Source of the DNA: Fibrobacter succinogenes
Lineage (GTDB): Bacteria; Fibrobacterota; Fibrobacteria; Fibrobacterales; Fibrobacteraceae
Assembly (NCBI RefSeq): GCF_902779965.1
Contig: NZ_CACZDK010000029.1
Location: 1-44,867, forward strand
DNA length: 44,867 nt
Direction of reading: 5' to 3'
Shown piece after piece: positions 36,368-44,858 of this stretch (position 1 is its first letter; each line of letters starts with the position of its first letter). The notes under the pieces were generated by a model. It was not told where the DNA came from and did no database searches. It saw nothing but the letters and a program-made list of their open reading frames with translations. The position numbers and the translations under genes were made by a program.

Positions 36368-37336
36368 TTACTCCAATATGAACAAGTCCATTAAATCAGC
36401 ACGTTCCTTCATAAATGCTCTATAGTACGACTGCACGAATTTGAAAACTTCTTTTTTGTAGTTAACTAAATCTTGATAAAATAGAGCCGCATAATCAGAG
36501 TATTTCTCAAATTTCAACAAGTACTCTTTTTTGACTATATTAAAATCATCCTCTTTTATTTGCTTAAGATTTAAAGCCTTCCGAACTTTCGCATCAATTA
36601 AACAGCGAAAAGGTTCCATGATATCACATACTAAAGACTTTCTCTTGAACCAAAGTCGGTGATAAACGCCAACATATGGGTCAAACCCGAATAACCGTAG
36701 AAAGACCTCGATGTAATTGAATAGAATTGTGTAACCAATATCTAGCGTTGCGTTTATAGCGTCATTCTTTGCCCGAGGAAGCCTAACGGTCCAATTGAAT
36801 CCATCGAAGTAACTTTCAAAGAATTTCTTTGAAATGTAGCCCTCTGTACCCATAAGTTCGTTGTAATCATCAATGCCGCCTAGATTGTCCAGGGCTTTAT
36901 CGCACAATTCCCTTGCTTCAAGTATCGCGAAACTTTTTAATCTTGTTTTTTCTAGAGTTTTCTTTTGATTCATTATTTTATTTCGAACAATTTCTCTTGC
37001 AAAGGAAATGTCTGTTTTTTCAAAGAAATATTGCTTTTGATGCAATAAGAAATTGGCTTCGGCATGATTAGCCCAAAAAAAGACTGGTCGCAAATTAGAT
37101 TTCATTACAACAAGAGCCACGTCAAATTTTTTGCATTTTTCCAGTAAAGGCGTTGTTATTGTAATCGGCCCAATGATAAAGAGAGCCAAGATCTTTTGGA
37201 ACGGAAATTTTGTGAGAGTTTTGTGTTCCTCACCTTCTTCAAGAAGCAGTTCTCCTGAAGAAACCCTTAGGTTTCGCTCCTTTATACAGTTGATGACGAA
37301 AATGCTTCGACATTCAATGTCTTTACTGGTAAACAT
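36368..37336 (-). CDS. cas1: CRISPR-associated integrase Cas1
   Basis: The 322-residue protein (start ATG at 37334-37336, preceded by GGAGG) is the spacer integrase. The metal ligands fit the family pattern: Glu in MGTEGYISKKFFESYF, His in GVYHRLWFKRKSLVCD, and the Asp/Glu in DIMEPFRCLID. The start overlaps the end of cas4 by 14 bases. A longer in-frame start 20 codons upstream would overlap cas4 further and adds no conserved sequence. Relationship to other type V-A Cas1 proteins cannot be measured here. Confidence 0.95.
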   Translation of the reverse strand: MFTSKDIECRSIFVINCIKERNLRVSSGELLLEEGEEHKTLTKFPFQKILALFIIGPITITTPLLEKCKKFDVALVVMKSNLRPVFFWANHAEANFLLHQKQYFFEKTDISFAREIVRNKIMNQKKTLEKTRLKSFAILEARELCDKALDNLGGIDDYNELMGTEGYISKKFFESYFDGFNWTVRLPRAKNDAINATLDIGYTILFNYIEVFLRLFGFDPYVGVYHRLWFKRKSLVCDIMEPFRCLIDAKVRKALNLKQIKEDDFNIVKKEYLLKFEKYSDYAALFYQDLVNYKKEVFKFVQSYYRAFMKERADLMDLFILE

Positions 37337-37889
37337 TTTCAACCTCCGCTTTGTCACATAAGCTGTTGTATATACAATGTTGACATTTGCTAGCAATGAC
37401 GCTTATCGAATCAGATGGATTGTAGTTTCGAAATTTTGTTATGAAATCTGAAAATTCTTTTTCTTCTTCTTGGGTGGGTATGCCAATAGGGTGCATTTTA
37501 TTTGTAGATATTTCATAAAAAGCGAGACTTTCTATGTCATAACCCATTTCGTGCATACAAAAATATTGCGCCCACAATTGATAGATTTGCCCCCGAAATA
37601 TTTGCTTTAATTGATATTTGCGTTCTATTAATTTCTTTTCGTTGACCTTGAACAAATCGATTTTACCTAAAAGACCGTATTTGTCACTAAAAACAGGCAA
37701 AGCGGTAATACAGTCGTTTCGCGGACTATAGGTTTTCTTGTCTATGCCAGTATGGGCAATTTTCCCTCGAACTTGAGGTGTTGCGTAGTATATGGATTCA
37801 TCAGTCTCCATATAAACATTATGGAGATATATGGAATAAGGACAGAAGATGAAATCATTCAATGTAGATATGAGTATGTAGTTATCCAT
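37323..37889 (-). CDS. cas4: CRISPR-associated exonuclease Cas4
   Basis: With the ATG at 37887-37889 the protein has 188 residues. Cas4 is a PD-(D/E)XK nuclease with an iron-sulfur cluster that trims prespacers and selects for the PAM. The nuclease core is GKIDLFKV with KKLIERKYQL (Asp, E-x-K), then the QYFCMHEMGYD helix. Cluster cysteines are in DFIFCPYSIYLH and in CQHCIYNSLCDKAEV. A TTG 22 codons upstream is in frame but overlaps cas12a and the terminator stem. No clear ribosome binding site precedes the ATG, and the terminator hairpin is directly upstream. Confidence 0.93.
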   Translation of the reverse strand: MDNYILISTLNDFIFCPYSIYLHNVYMETDESIYYATPQVRGKIAHTGIDKKTYSPRNDCITALPVFSDKYGLLGKIDLFKVNEKKLIERKYQLKQIFRGQIYQLWAQYFCMHEMGYDIESLAFYEISTNKMHPIGIPTQEEEKEFSDFITKFRNYNPSDSISVIASKCQHCIYNSLCDKAEVENVYQ

Positions 37890-37892
37890 ATA

Positions 37893-37921
37893 CAAAAATC
37901 CGGAGATTTTACCTCCGGATT
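37893..37921 (-). terminator. Terminator between cas12a and cas4
   Basis: On the minus strand AATCCGGAG pairs perfectly with CTCCGGATT around a seven-base loop and is followed by TTTTTG. It lies 12 bases after the cas12a stop and four bases before the cas4 ATG, so it should reduce read-through from the effector gene into the adaptation genes. Confidence 0.85.
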
Positions 37922-37932
37922 GGTTAGAGGTT

Positions 37933-40900
37933 TTAACGATTTCGACTTTGTGCAAATTTGAACCAATCTTCGTGCGAAATTTTCAAATCTTTACCTCCAG
38001 CGTCAAATACGTTCTTTATTAGATATAGCCCCTTAAGTGCAATATGGTACGCTCCATTTGCATCTGCATTCTTTGGCAAGGAGTCGCCACAAGACCTACT
38101 ATCATAGAATTCTCCTTTTTTGTTCATTACGGGAGATACAAGATAGTCTTCATCAGTATTTGGAATGCTATTACGCATTTGAAGAGTTTTTTCAAACGCA
38201 TAGCAAATATCACCAAAGAAAGAAGCTGTTTCGCGAGAAGCCTCGACAGAATTGATTGCAGAAAGAACGTCTAATTGGTCTGTCAAAGCTATGTTCTGTT
38301 TTGCGAGAGCTGCCTTGATGATCTCAACAGGGGAAATCGCCTTTGCTGATTTTGATTCCTTGTCATACACAATTCGTTTACCTTGAGAGTAAACAGTCCA
38401 CTTCTTGATGTAATCCGTTTGGAAACACTTGAATTTCTTGTAATCAAAGCTGAACAAAAATCTGTCATTCTTTCCGTCATAAGTAATGTCTTCAAAGTGA
38501 GAAAGGAATTCTTTTTTCTTTTCTGCACTCGTCAATTCTGTCATATTGAACAGATTTGCGAAACCTGTGGTCGGATCAATCTTTGATGTATACGCAGCAG
38601 GAATATAGAACAGAAATCCGCTCTGCTTGCCCAATTTCTGGAAACTATCAAATTTTTCCGCAAGTTGATAACCTTTAAGAACGCCACCTACATCTCCTTC
38701 AGGCTTATTCTTGAAAACAAGATAGTTGAGTTTGTCAATCAACATTTTTTCGAACTTCTGATAAACCTGACGTTCCACACAGAAACGACCTCGTTTAAAG
38801 CCGAAGTTTAAATCTTCAAGAACGACAATGGCATTATTTTCAATCATTGTTGTGGTGATTTCATGAATTACCTGGCTCAAGAAGCCCTCTTTAAGGTCCT
38901 TGATTTTGCCAACACTACTCCAACTCCTTCTAGCAGTGTCTCGTTCCTTTTCACGTTGAACAAGTTTTGCTTGGTAGTTGACTGACTCAACGATATTGAA
39001 ACTTTTCTGCTTAAGAATTTCACCCTTTTGATTTATCAATGTCATATAAAGCAAATGACGTTCGCCACGGTCGATGCCGATGATGTTTACATCAGGATTG
39101 TCTTTCAAAAAATGACGAACACGTTCATTCATGTATTCATTCTTTGAATCGGCCTTGAAGTTTAAAGTTAGCGGCACATGGAACTCAAACTTGTCTTGCG
39201 TGTATCGACGATCCTTTACAATTTCATGCTTGACATCCTTAACGACAGCTACATCAAGATACCTTTTTGCTTCATCGCTAAGTTCGCCATCAAGTTTCCC
39301 GTTGAAATAGCGGAATAATTCGCCAAAGACTGATTCCGGCAAAGGAAGACCATCTTTTCCTATTCGATTCACAAGTTTTTCGCCAACTTTATGACTATAA
39401 GGTTTTTTGACGCTGCTAGGTCTATAGAAAAGTTCGGCTTCGCCATTCAACTTGACAACAACATCTTTCAAGTTTTCAGGAGAGAATACGGACTTCCAAT
39501 ACAGAGTATGCAAATTTGGAGAACCCTTTGCTCCAGGAGCGAAATCCTTGTTGTAAATCTGGAAGAGGAAGAGCTTTCCTTCATTCACCCATTCATCAAT
39601 TTGGGGTGTGGGAATTTTGGAGAAGGTGATTTTGTAGCCTTGATCTGTAACTTCCTTGTAGAAACCACTAATATCCTCGTAGGAAGAAGTATCCGAAAAT
39701 TTGAAATCAAATTTCTTCCAATCAGGATGCTTTGCAATGGATTCCTTAAAGAAATCTATCAACTGATGGCAAAAACCAATATCAAACAAGTCGCCTTTTT
39801 TGTGTTTACCAGCGTTATAGCCGTCAAGAATATCTTTGGGCGGTTTAAAGGTTGCTAGCCCCTTTTCGGAGAAGAAAACCTTTGGTAACATCTTATTCGG
39901 ACCAGGCAACAGCTTATACACCATTTTATCGTAACAATCTTCGCTTTCTGAAGTCTTGAAATCTTTGATTTTAGGCTTATTTTTGGCATTCATAATGCCG
40001 AGATAATACAATCCATTTTTCAGAAGCAAAATGGCTGTGTTTGCTTCCTCTTTGTTTTGATCCCAACCGTCTGCCAATGTGGGATTGTCAAAATTCAACT
40101 TAAACTTTTCAGATTCAGTCAGTTTCTGGGTTGCATAATTACGAATCTTATTGTAAAGAGGGACGACGAGAGAAAGTTGGTCGTACAACGGCATCAGTTC
40201 GTTGTAGAAAGACAAGTCTCGATTTTCTGCATCAGAAATCAAGGGCTTGATTGAATGCATGATTTCTATTAAGGCATCAAGGAAAGCCTTCAGTTTTTCA
40301 ATGACTTTAGAATCTTCTCTTAATGCGTTATTCTCGTTAAAAGTTGCTGAGATGAATTCATCAAGATTCCTTCGGTTATCTCCACAAAGAATACTTTGGA
40401 CCTTCGCCTCAAAATTATTCCAATATGATTCAATCTTAACTCTTGAAATCTCTTCAGAATCACTTTCTGCAATAGCAAGATTCAATGTTGCTATGGAGAA
40501 TTCATTGCTCTTCATCCATGCGTCTATTTTCTTTTTATTTGCAGCTTTTTCTGCAGATCCAATTCTATTTTCGGCATTTTTGAATAAAATTGCATTAATT
40601 GTGTTCCAACTTTTAAACAGTTCCAAAGAAATGCTGGAAAGTTCTTCTTGATTAACATATATGCTACCCAAATCAAATTCTGTGATTCGCTTAATCAAGG
40701 AAGACAATTCTTTAAGGACATTGACCTTACGACCGGCAATATCACAATTCAGGATTTGCGATTCGAAGAATTCTTTCACACTTTCTTGAACTTGAGAATC
40801 AGTGGAATAAGATTCCAAAATAAAAGATTTTGTTTCGCGATCACTAAGAATTTGCTTGTAAAGAGGAATCATCTTTGTCGCAAGACGCTTTTGTGCAAAT

Positions 40901-41721
40901 TCGGGATGCTGTTGGCGATAGAGGTTCGAGAATTCATTGATGCCTCTTGTCTTTTTCTCGCCACCTTCACCACTGAACCCCCCAATCACTTGATTAAAGA
41001 AATCAATTCCAGATTGAGTCAATACATCATTATATGCATTAAGTTCGAAAATGTTAGCAAGCGGTTTTCCGTTCAAAAAATCTTTTAATTCATTTTCTGC
41101 GTCAGACAGCACTGAGGGAGCATTGTCTTTCAAAATATTATAAACTTCGATATTAGACAAGAACTTCGGGAAATTGTCATGAACTAAACGGTATGGAATA
41201 GCAGTACTGATGGCTTCGTCCGAGTAAATGTTTTGCCGATTTTCTTGGAAACCTGTAAAATAAGACGAAAAACCATCAAACGTATCAATGGCAGGCTGTT
41301 TGCCAAAATGGTCTGGGAACACTTTCAAAAATAAATCTTTAGGAGTAGATGCGGTCAGTTCTTTATAGTGGCCATGAGTAGTCAGAGCTTTAGCAATTTT
41401 CTTTCTAAATTCCGTCTGGGTTTTCTCAAGTTTCTTTTTACTTGCGTCAGATCTATCAAGAGATCTTTCAATAGCTTCTTTAAGGGGGTTCCAATCTATG
41501 CAAGGAAACTTACTAAGAGCAGCGTCAATAAAATATTTATGATATTTGTCAATAATCTTTTTCGCGTCAAAATAGTCGTTGTGACGTTTTTTATCATTTT
41601 CAATGATGCCAGTTTCTTTGATTTTTTCAAGTGTTTTTCCCATTGGCTTCAATTCAAAGCGCAGGGTTTTGGAAACTGGGTAAAGTCCAGTGAACTGGGA
41701 GAAGTATGTATTTAGGTTCAT
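37933..41721 (-). CDS. cas12a: CRISPR effector nuclease Cas12a (Cpf1)
   Basis: The 1262-residue protein is an RNA-guided DNA nuclease that also processes its own pre-crRNA. The N-terminus (FTGLYPVSKTLRFELKPMGK) and all main blocks are present. The PAM-facing block is KMLPKVFFSEKGLATFKPPK with KHPDWKKFDFKFSDTSSYED. The RNA-processing and WED region has GEAELFYRPSSVKKPYSHK and KDRRYTQDKFEFHVPLTLNF. RuvC has Asp884 in IIGIDRGERHLLY, Glu969 in VLEDLNFGFKRGR and Asp1220 in KNADANGAYHIALKG. The length is in the usual 1200-1300 range and no frameshift is seen, so activity is expected. GAGG lies six bases before the ATG. No clear promoter is visible. Confidence 0.98.
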   Translation of the reverse strand: MNLNTYFSQFTGLYPVSKTLRFELKPMGKTLEKIKETGIIENDKKRHNDYFDAKKIIDKYHKYFIDAALSKFPCIDWNPLKEAIERSLDRSDASKKKLEKTQTEFRKKIAKALTTHGHYKELTASTPKDLFLKVFPDHFGKQPAIDTFDGFSSYFTGFQENRQNIYSDEAISTAIPYRLVHDNFPKFLSNIEVYNILKDNAPSVLSDAENELKDFLNGKPLANIFELNAYNDVLTQSGIDFFNQVIGGFSGEGGEKKTRGINEFSNLYRQQHPEFAQKRLATKMIPLYKQILSDRETKSFILESYSTDSQVQESVKEFFESQILNCDIAGRKVNVLKELSSLIKRITEFDLGSIYVNQEELSSISLELFKSWNTINAILFKNAENRIGSAEKAANKKKIDAWMKSNEFSIATLNLAIAESDSEEISRVKIESYWNNFEAKVQSILCGDNRRNLDEFISATFNENNALREDSKVIEKLKAFLDALIEIMHSIKPLISDAENRDLSFYNELMPLYDQLSLVVPLYNKIRNYATQKLTESEKFKLNFDNPTLADGWDQNKEEANTAILLLKNGLYYLGIMNAKNKPKIKDFKTSESEDCYDKMVYKLLPGPNKMLPKVFFSEKGLATFKPPKDILDGYNAGKHKKGDLFDIGFCHQLIDFFKESIAKHPDWKKFDFKFSDTSSYEDISGFYKEVTDQGYKITFSKIPTPQIDEWVNEGKLFLFQIYNKDFAPGAKGSPNLHTLYWKSVFSPENLKDVVVKLNGEAELFYRPSSVKKPYSHKVGEKLVNRIGKDGLPLPESVFGELFRYFNGKLDGELSDEAKRYLDVAVVKDVKHEIVKDRRYTQDKFEFHVPLTLNFKADSKNEYMNERVRHFLKDNPDVNIIGIDRGERHLLYMTLINQKGEILKQKSFNIVESVNYQAKLVQREKERDTARRSWSSVGKIKDLKEGFLSQVIHEITTTMIENNAIVVLEDLNFGFKRGRFCVERQVYQKFEKMLIDKLNYLVFKNKPEGDVGGVLKGYQLAEKFDSFQKLGKQSGFLFYIPAAYTSKIDPTTGFANLFNMTELTSAEKKKEFLSHFEDITYDGKNDRFLFSFDYKKFKCFQTDYIKKWTVYSQGKRIVYDKESKSAKAISPVEIIKAALAKQNIALTDQLDVLSAINSVEASRETASFFGDICYAFEKTLQMRNSIPNTDEDYLVSPVMNKKGEFYDSRSCGDSLPKNADANGAYHIALKGLYLIKNVFDAGGKDLKISHEDWFKFAQSRNR

Positions 41722-41861
41722 TTTTGCCTCTATATATTATTCTTTTTCAATATAACATCTTTACACGACAAATACTGACATTCAACTTATTTTTCAAAAA
41801 AAATCCCCCCCCATCATCGAGCCGTGCTTCATAAGGCAAGGTGATTCCATTTTTCTTCTGC

Positions 41862-41990
41862 CTATACCATATCGTTAGCCTACTCCTTGGTGTTTTTTCC
41901 GCTTTGCCAGCGTGCTTGAGCAGGTTATGCCTGCACTCTTCGGCGTTCACGATTTGTTCACAGTACGTTTTTATCAAATCGGAACGGATG
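41862..41990 (-). pseudogene. Remnant of an Rpn/PD-(D/E)XK transposase-family gene
   Basis: The minus-strand sequence aligns with the C-terminal part of the gene at 43635-44858. NAEECRHNLLKHAGKAEKTP here matches TAEERWLYLLKHAGKAEKLP there, and the bases for MVWTEEE (ATACCATATCGTTAGCCT on the plus strand) are shared too, with about 60 bases missing between the two blocks. The reading frame is broken and the catalytic domain is absent. It borders the 42-bp tandem repeat on its other side. Confidence 0.75.
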
Positions 41991-42034
41991 TTTTCAATAA
42001 TCGGCTAACCCCATTCGTAATTACTTCGGAAATT

Positions 42035-42484
42035 GCTCTTAAACTTTTGTAGAAGCACTTTCCCACTTTTGGGAATGCTCTTAAACTTTTGTAGAAGTAC
42101 TTTCCCACTTTTGGGAAAGCTCTTAAACTTTTGTAGAAGCACTTTCCCACTTTTGGGAAAGCTCTTAAACTTTTGTAGAAGTACTTTCCCACTTTTGGGA
42201 AAGCTCTTAAACTTTTGTAGAAGCACTTTTCCACTTTTGGGAAAGCTCTTAAACTTTTGTAGAAGCACTTTCCCACTTTGGGGAAAGCTCTTAAACTTTT
42301 GTAGAAGCACTTTCCCACTTTGGGGAAAGCTCTTAAACTTTTGTAGAAGCACTTTCCCACTTTGGGGAAAGCTCTCAAACTTTTGTAGAAGCACTTTCCC
42401 ACTTTTGGGAAAGCTCTCAAACTTTTGTAGAAGCACTTTTCCACTTTCGGGAAAGCTCTCAAACTTTTGTAGAAGCACTTTCCC
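42035..42484. repeat. 11-copy 42-bp tandem repeat with hairpin units
   Basis: Units start every 42 bases from 42035 to 42455 (GCTCTTAAACTTTTGTAGAA on the plus strand is the first half). The second half, CTTTCCC-ACTTTT-GGGAAAG, forms a perfect seven-base stem, and outer AAG/CTT can pair as well. The last unit is cut. Units differ by only a few bases, and there are no variable spacers, so it is not a CRISPR array. Because 42 is a multiple of three, several frames are open on both strands (for example KCFYKSLRAFPKVG repeated on the minus strand), but none has a ribosome binding site that I can defend. Confidence 0.95.
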
Positions 42485-42505
42485 GTTCCTAAAATCATTT
42501 TTTAA

Positions 42506-42556
42506 ACAAGTTTTTACAAATAAAACACTATTTTACACAAACTTGACAAAACTTGT
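42506..42556. repeat. 9-bp inverted repeat with 33-base loop
   Basis: ACAAGTTTT and AAAACTTGT are perfectly complementary, in the AT-rich gap between the tandem repeat and the DUF6261-like gene. TTGACA lies inside the right part, but no matching -10 box is evident. It could be an operator for the downstream gene. Confidence 0.35.
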
Positions 42557-42676
42557 ACAAAATCAAGCAAAAATAGAGCAACCAGCTATGCAACCGGCAC
42601 ATCTAATTTGTTGAAAGGTGGTTAGAAAGCCTTTCAGAAACAAAAACCATAAACCTTCTAGAACGAGGATAAAATA

Positions 42677-43447
42677 ATGATGAAAATCAATACTATCAGC
42701 AACAAGAAATTACGCAACGAAGAATTTTTGGGTCTCCACAAGAATTTCGTTGAACTGACAGCCAACATCACTGCAGAAGAAATTTTAACGCCTATCGAAG
42801 CTTACCGTACCGCCGTGACTGAATTTGCAAATTCGATTGAGGTTTCCGTTGACGATAGTGCTGCAAGCATTGCTGCCCGCCTTGACAAGGAACGCAACAT
42901 TGCCTACACCGCCTGCAAGAACTTTGTGAAGAGTATCAAGCTTCTCCCCGACAGCGAAATGCAGGCCATCGGCTCGGCGCTCTGGAAACTCATTACCGAA
43001 AACGCGGACCCGCTCAAGCTTAATCAGGACCAGTCTACCGGTATTTACGAGAACCTTATCGCAGGCTTCAAGAACACCGGCAACGATACCCTGAGCAAAT
43101 GCGGATTCAAGCCATACCTCGAAAATCTTGAACGCAAGCAAGCCGAATACTTGAACGCCGTGCAGACGCGCAACAAGGAACTTGCCTCAAAAGAAACTGG
43201 TGTCAACAAGATCTATCGAAAAAAATGCCTGGAAGCGTTCAACCTTGTAGCCACACTCGCCATAGTGAAGGCTACAGTCAACAAAGACGAGGCCTGCACG
43301 CAGTTTATAAAGGCAATCAACCACCACATCGACCAGAAAAAGGTGCAGCTCAAAATTCGCAAGGGAAAGAGTAAAGCTACCGTAACGCCAGAAACCGCGG
43401 TAGCCAAGCTCCATACCGAAACGAAGGAAGAGGAAAATGCCGCATAA
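42677..43447 (+). CDS. DUF6261-like protein
   Basis: The 256-residue protein starts MMKINTISNKKLRNEEFLGL, the LRNEE start seen in DUF6261 proteins of Bacteroidota, and is almost entirely alpha-helical. The C-terminal 50 residues are Lys/Glu/Thr-rich and probably disordered. There is no signal peptide or membrane segment. The function of the family is unknown. AGGA precedes the first ATG by eight bases, and a strong terminator follows, so it is a single-gene unit. Family naming is from memory of the N-terminal pattern. Confidence 0.7.
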   Translation: MMKINTISNKKLRNEEFLGLHKNFVELTANITAEEILTPIEAYRTAVTEFANSIEVSVDDSAASIAARLDKERNIAYTACKNFVKSIKLLPDSEMQAIGSALWKLITENADPLKLNQDQSTGIYENLIAGFKNTGNDTLSKCGFKPYLENLERKQAEYLNAVQTRNKELASKETGVNKIYRKKCLEAFNLVATLAIVKATVNKDEACTQFIKAINHHIDQKKVQLKIRKGKSKATVTPETAVAKLHTETKEEENAA

Positions 43448-43476
43448 CATTAAGCCACACAATTCATACAAAATAG

Positions 43477-43513
43477 CTCCCGCCTGATGAAGAATCAAGC
43501 GGGAGTTTTTTTT
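43477..43513 (+). terminator. Terminator of the DUF6261-like gene
   Basis: CTCCCGC pairs with GCGGGAG, with a further TGAT/ATCA pair inside, followed by eight T. It lies 30 bases after the stop codon. Confidence 0.92.
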
Positions 43514-43545
43514 ACAAATTACAGTTAAACGCGGTTAGAACTGTA

Positions 43546-43572
43546 TGGATCCTCCTAACGGAGGATGACGGT
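43546..43572. repeat. REP-like palindrome (GGATCCTCC...GGAGGATGACG)
   Basis: ATCCTCC and GGAGGAT form a perfect seven-base stem around TAAC, followed by GACG. This GGATC...GAGGATGACG form matches the unit that appears to have expanded inside mnmE and, more loosely, the palindrome before icd. Confidence 0.6.
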
Positions 43573-43634
43573 TGCTATTATGCAATCTAAATTTGTACAT
43601 TCATGGTTCGAAAATCAAAGGCACATGCTTGCTG

Positions 43635-44858
43635 TTACTTGATAGCATCGCCTGACGATGAAGCCTTAAGCTCAAGAATCTTGCTTTCAGGCAGATGCGA
43701 ATACTTGACAATTTTCTCGATAGGTTCGTTATTGGAAAGCATATCGAGAGCCATTTCAATACGGCCTTTTTCAAGGCCTTTAATCTCACCTTCAGCACGT
43801 CCTTTTTCAAGTCCCTGTTCATGGCCCTGTTCATGGCCCTGTTCAAGACCCTGTTCAAGACCCTGTTTAAGCCCCTGTTTAAGCCCCTGTTCAAGACCTT
43901 TCTTTAAGCCTTTCTCAAGCCCTTTCTGTTCGGCACGGACTTCCAACAAGGCCAAATGATCCAATTCCTCTTCTGTCCATACCATATCGTTAGCCTGATC
44001 CTTGATGAGTTTTTCTGACGCTCGGTTCACTAAGATCCTGTGAATAGCCTTCGCAATAACGGAATCGTTGAAGTCAGGGAGCTTTTCTGCTTTGCCAGCG
44101 TGCTTGAGCAGGTAAAGCCAGCGTTCTTCTGCGGTCATGATTTCTTCGAAGGTTTTGTTGAACTTCGTCAAATCATATAGAATATACATCATCTTATCGC
44201 TCAGCGTCAAGCCGTCCTTGTTGCGGACAGCCCAATCACCACGGAAATTTTTCTGTTCGCTTATGGGAAAGTCACAAATCCAGATGGCGTAGGTCGGAGG
44301 TACTTCATAACGGTGAATTTCGCGTGTGGCGCGTTGTTCTTTCGTCAAGTCAGAAGGGAGATTTCCAAAAATCAGCTGGTCCCATTCGCATTTGCTTTGG
44401 AGCATGAAGGCGCTGTGTTGTAAAAGAACTCTATCGACAAAATAGTCTGGTTTCGCCTTTTGCATTTGACGCCTACGGCGTCAGCTGCTTCGCCTCAGTT
44501 ATAAAAACAAGCAAGCTTGTTTTTGCAACGTTCGGCTAGCACGCTACTCTACATTAATGTGTATGCCATTCGAGGTTGTCGCTCGGATATCGAGTCTAAA
44601 GGACTTGACCGCCGGGAAAATAACATTGATTTCTGAATTTTTGATGACAACCGATTCTATTTTGTTACTCTCTTTTAAGTGAAATACACCATTCAAGAAA
44701 TTTATCAGAGCTTCTTCATCGCTTAATAAAGCCTTGAATGCGGCATCAAAGAGCGGATCGAGATAAGTGTGTTTCTTGATTTCTTCGATAGTTTTGTCAA
44801 CCAACTGGTCACGAGAAGTCGTGATTGAAAATTCGAGCGTTTTTTGTTTTTCTGACAT
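43635..44858 (-). pseudogene. Rpn/PD-(D/E)XK transposase-family gene split at the catalytic E-x-Q motif
   Basis: The 5' part (from an ATG at 44856-44858 with AGGAG upstream) reads LDPLFDAAFKALLSDEE, typical of the family, has the catalytic Asp in FRLDIRATTSNG, and stops just after HINVE. The 3' part starts MQKAKPDYFVDRVLLQHSAF and continues to YLLKHAGKAEKLPDFNDSV and a GLEQGLKQG-type repeat, ending with a small helical domain (EKIVKYSHLPESKILELK). Joining the two gives INVE-MQKAKPDYF, the normal E-x-Q site. An 81-base insert with an immediate TAG separates them. The 3' part could still be made from its own ATG, but no protein with a whole active site results. It is otherwise free of frameshifts, so the interruption looks recent. 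Confidence 0.85.
44466..44546. repeat. 81-bp palindromic insertion in the Rpn-family gene
   Basis: The insert lies exactly between the Glu and Met codons of the INVE-MQ motif. It contains two perfect hairpins: TGACGCC-TAC-GGCGTCA (44467-44483) and AAAAACAAG-CAAG-CTTGTTTTT (44503-44524). Its length is a multiple of three, yet it carries a TAG at once in the gene's sense. In gene sense the words AAAACAAG and then GGCGAAGC occur as in the insert at 31847-31969. No clear target-site duplication is visible. Confidence 0.8.

Noticed and set aside
41722-41800. A cas12a promoter directly upstream of its start
   Set aside because: AT-rich words such as TTATATT and TAATAT are present, but no pair of -35 and -10 boxes with suitable spacing could be defended.
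42035-42484. A second CRISPR array or tracrRNA-like locus for Cas12a
   Set aside because: There are no variable spacers, the handle stem TCTAC...GTAGA cannot form on one strand, and type V-A effectors do not need a tracrRNA.
42005-42614. Repeat proteins on either strand across the 42-bp tandem repeat
   Set aside because: Open frames arise because the period is a multiple of three; no frame has a convincing ribosome binding site, and several overlap each other. Kept only as an alternative in the finding.
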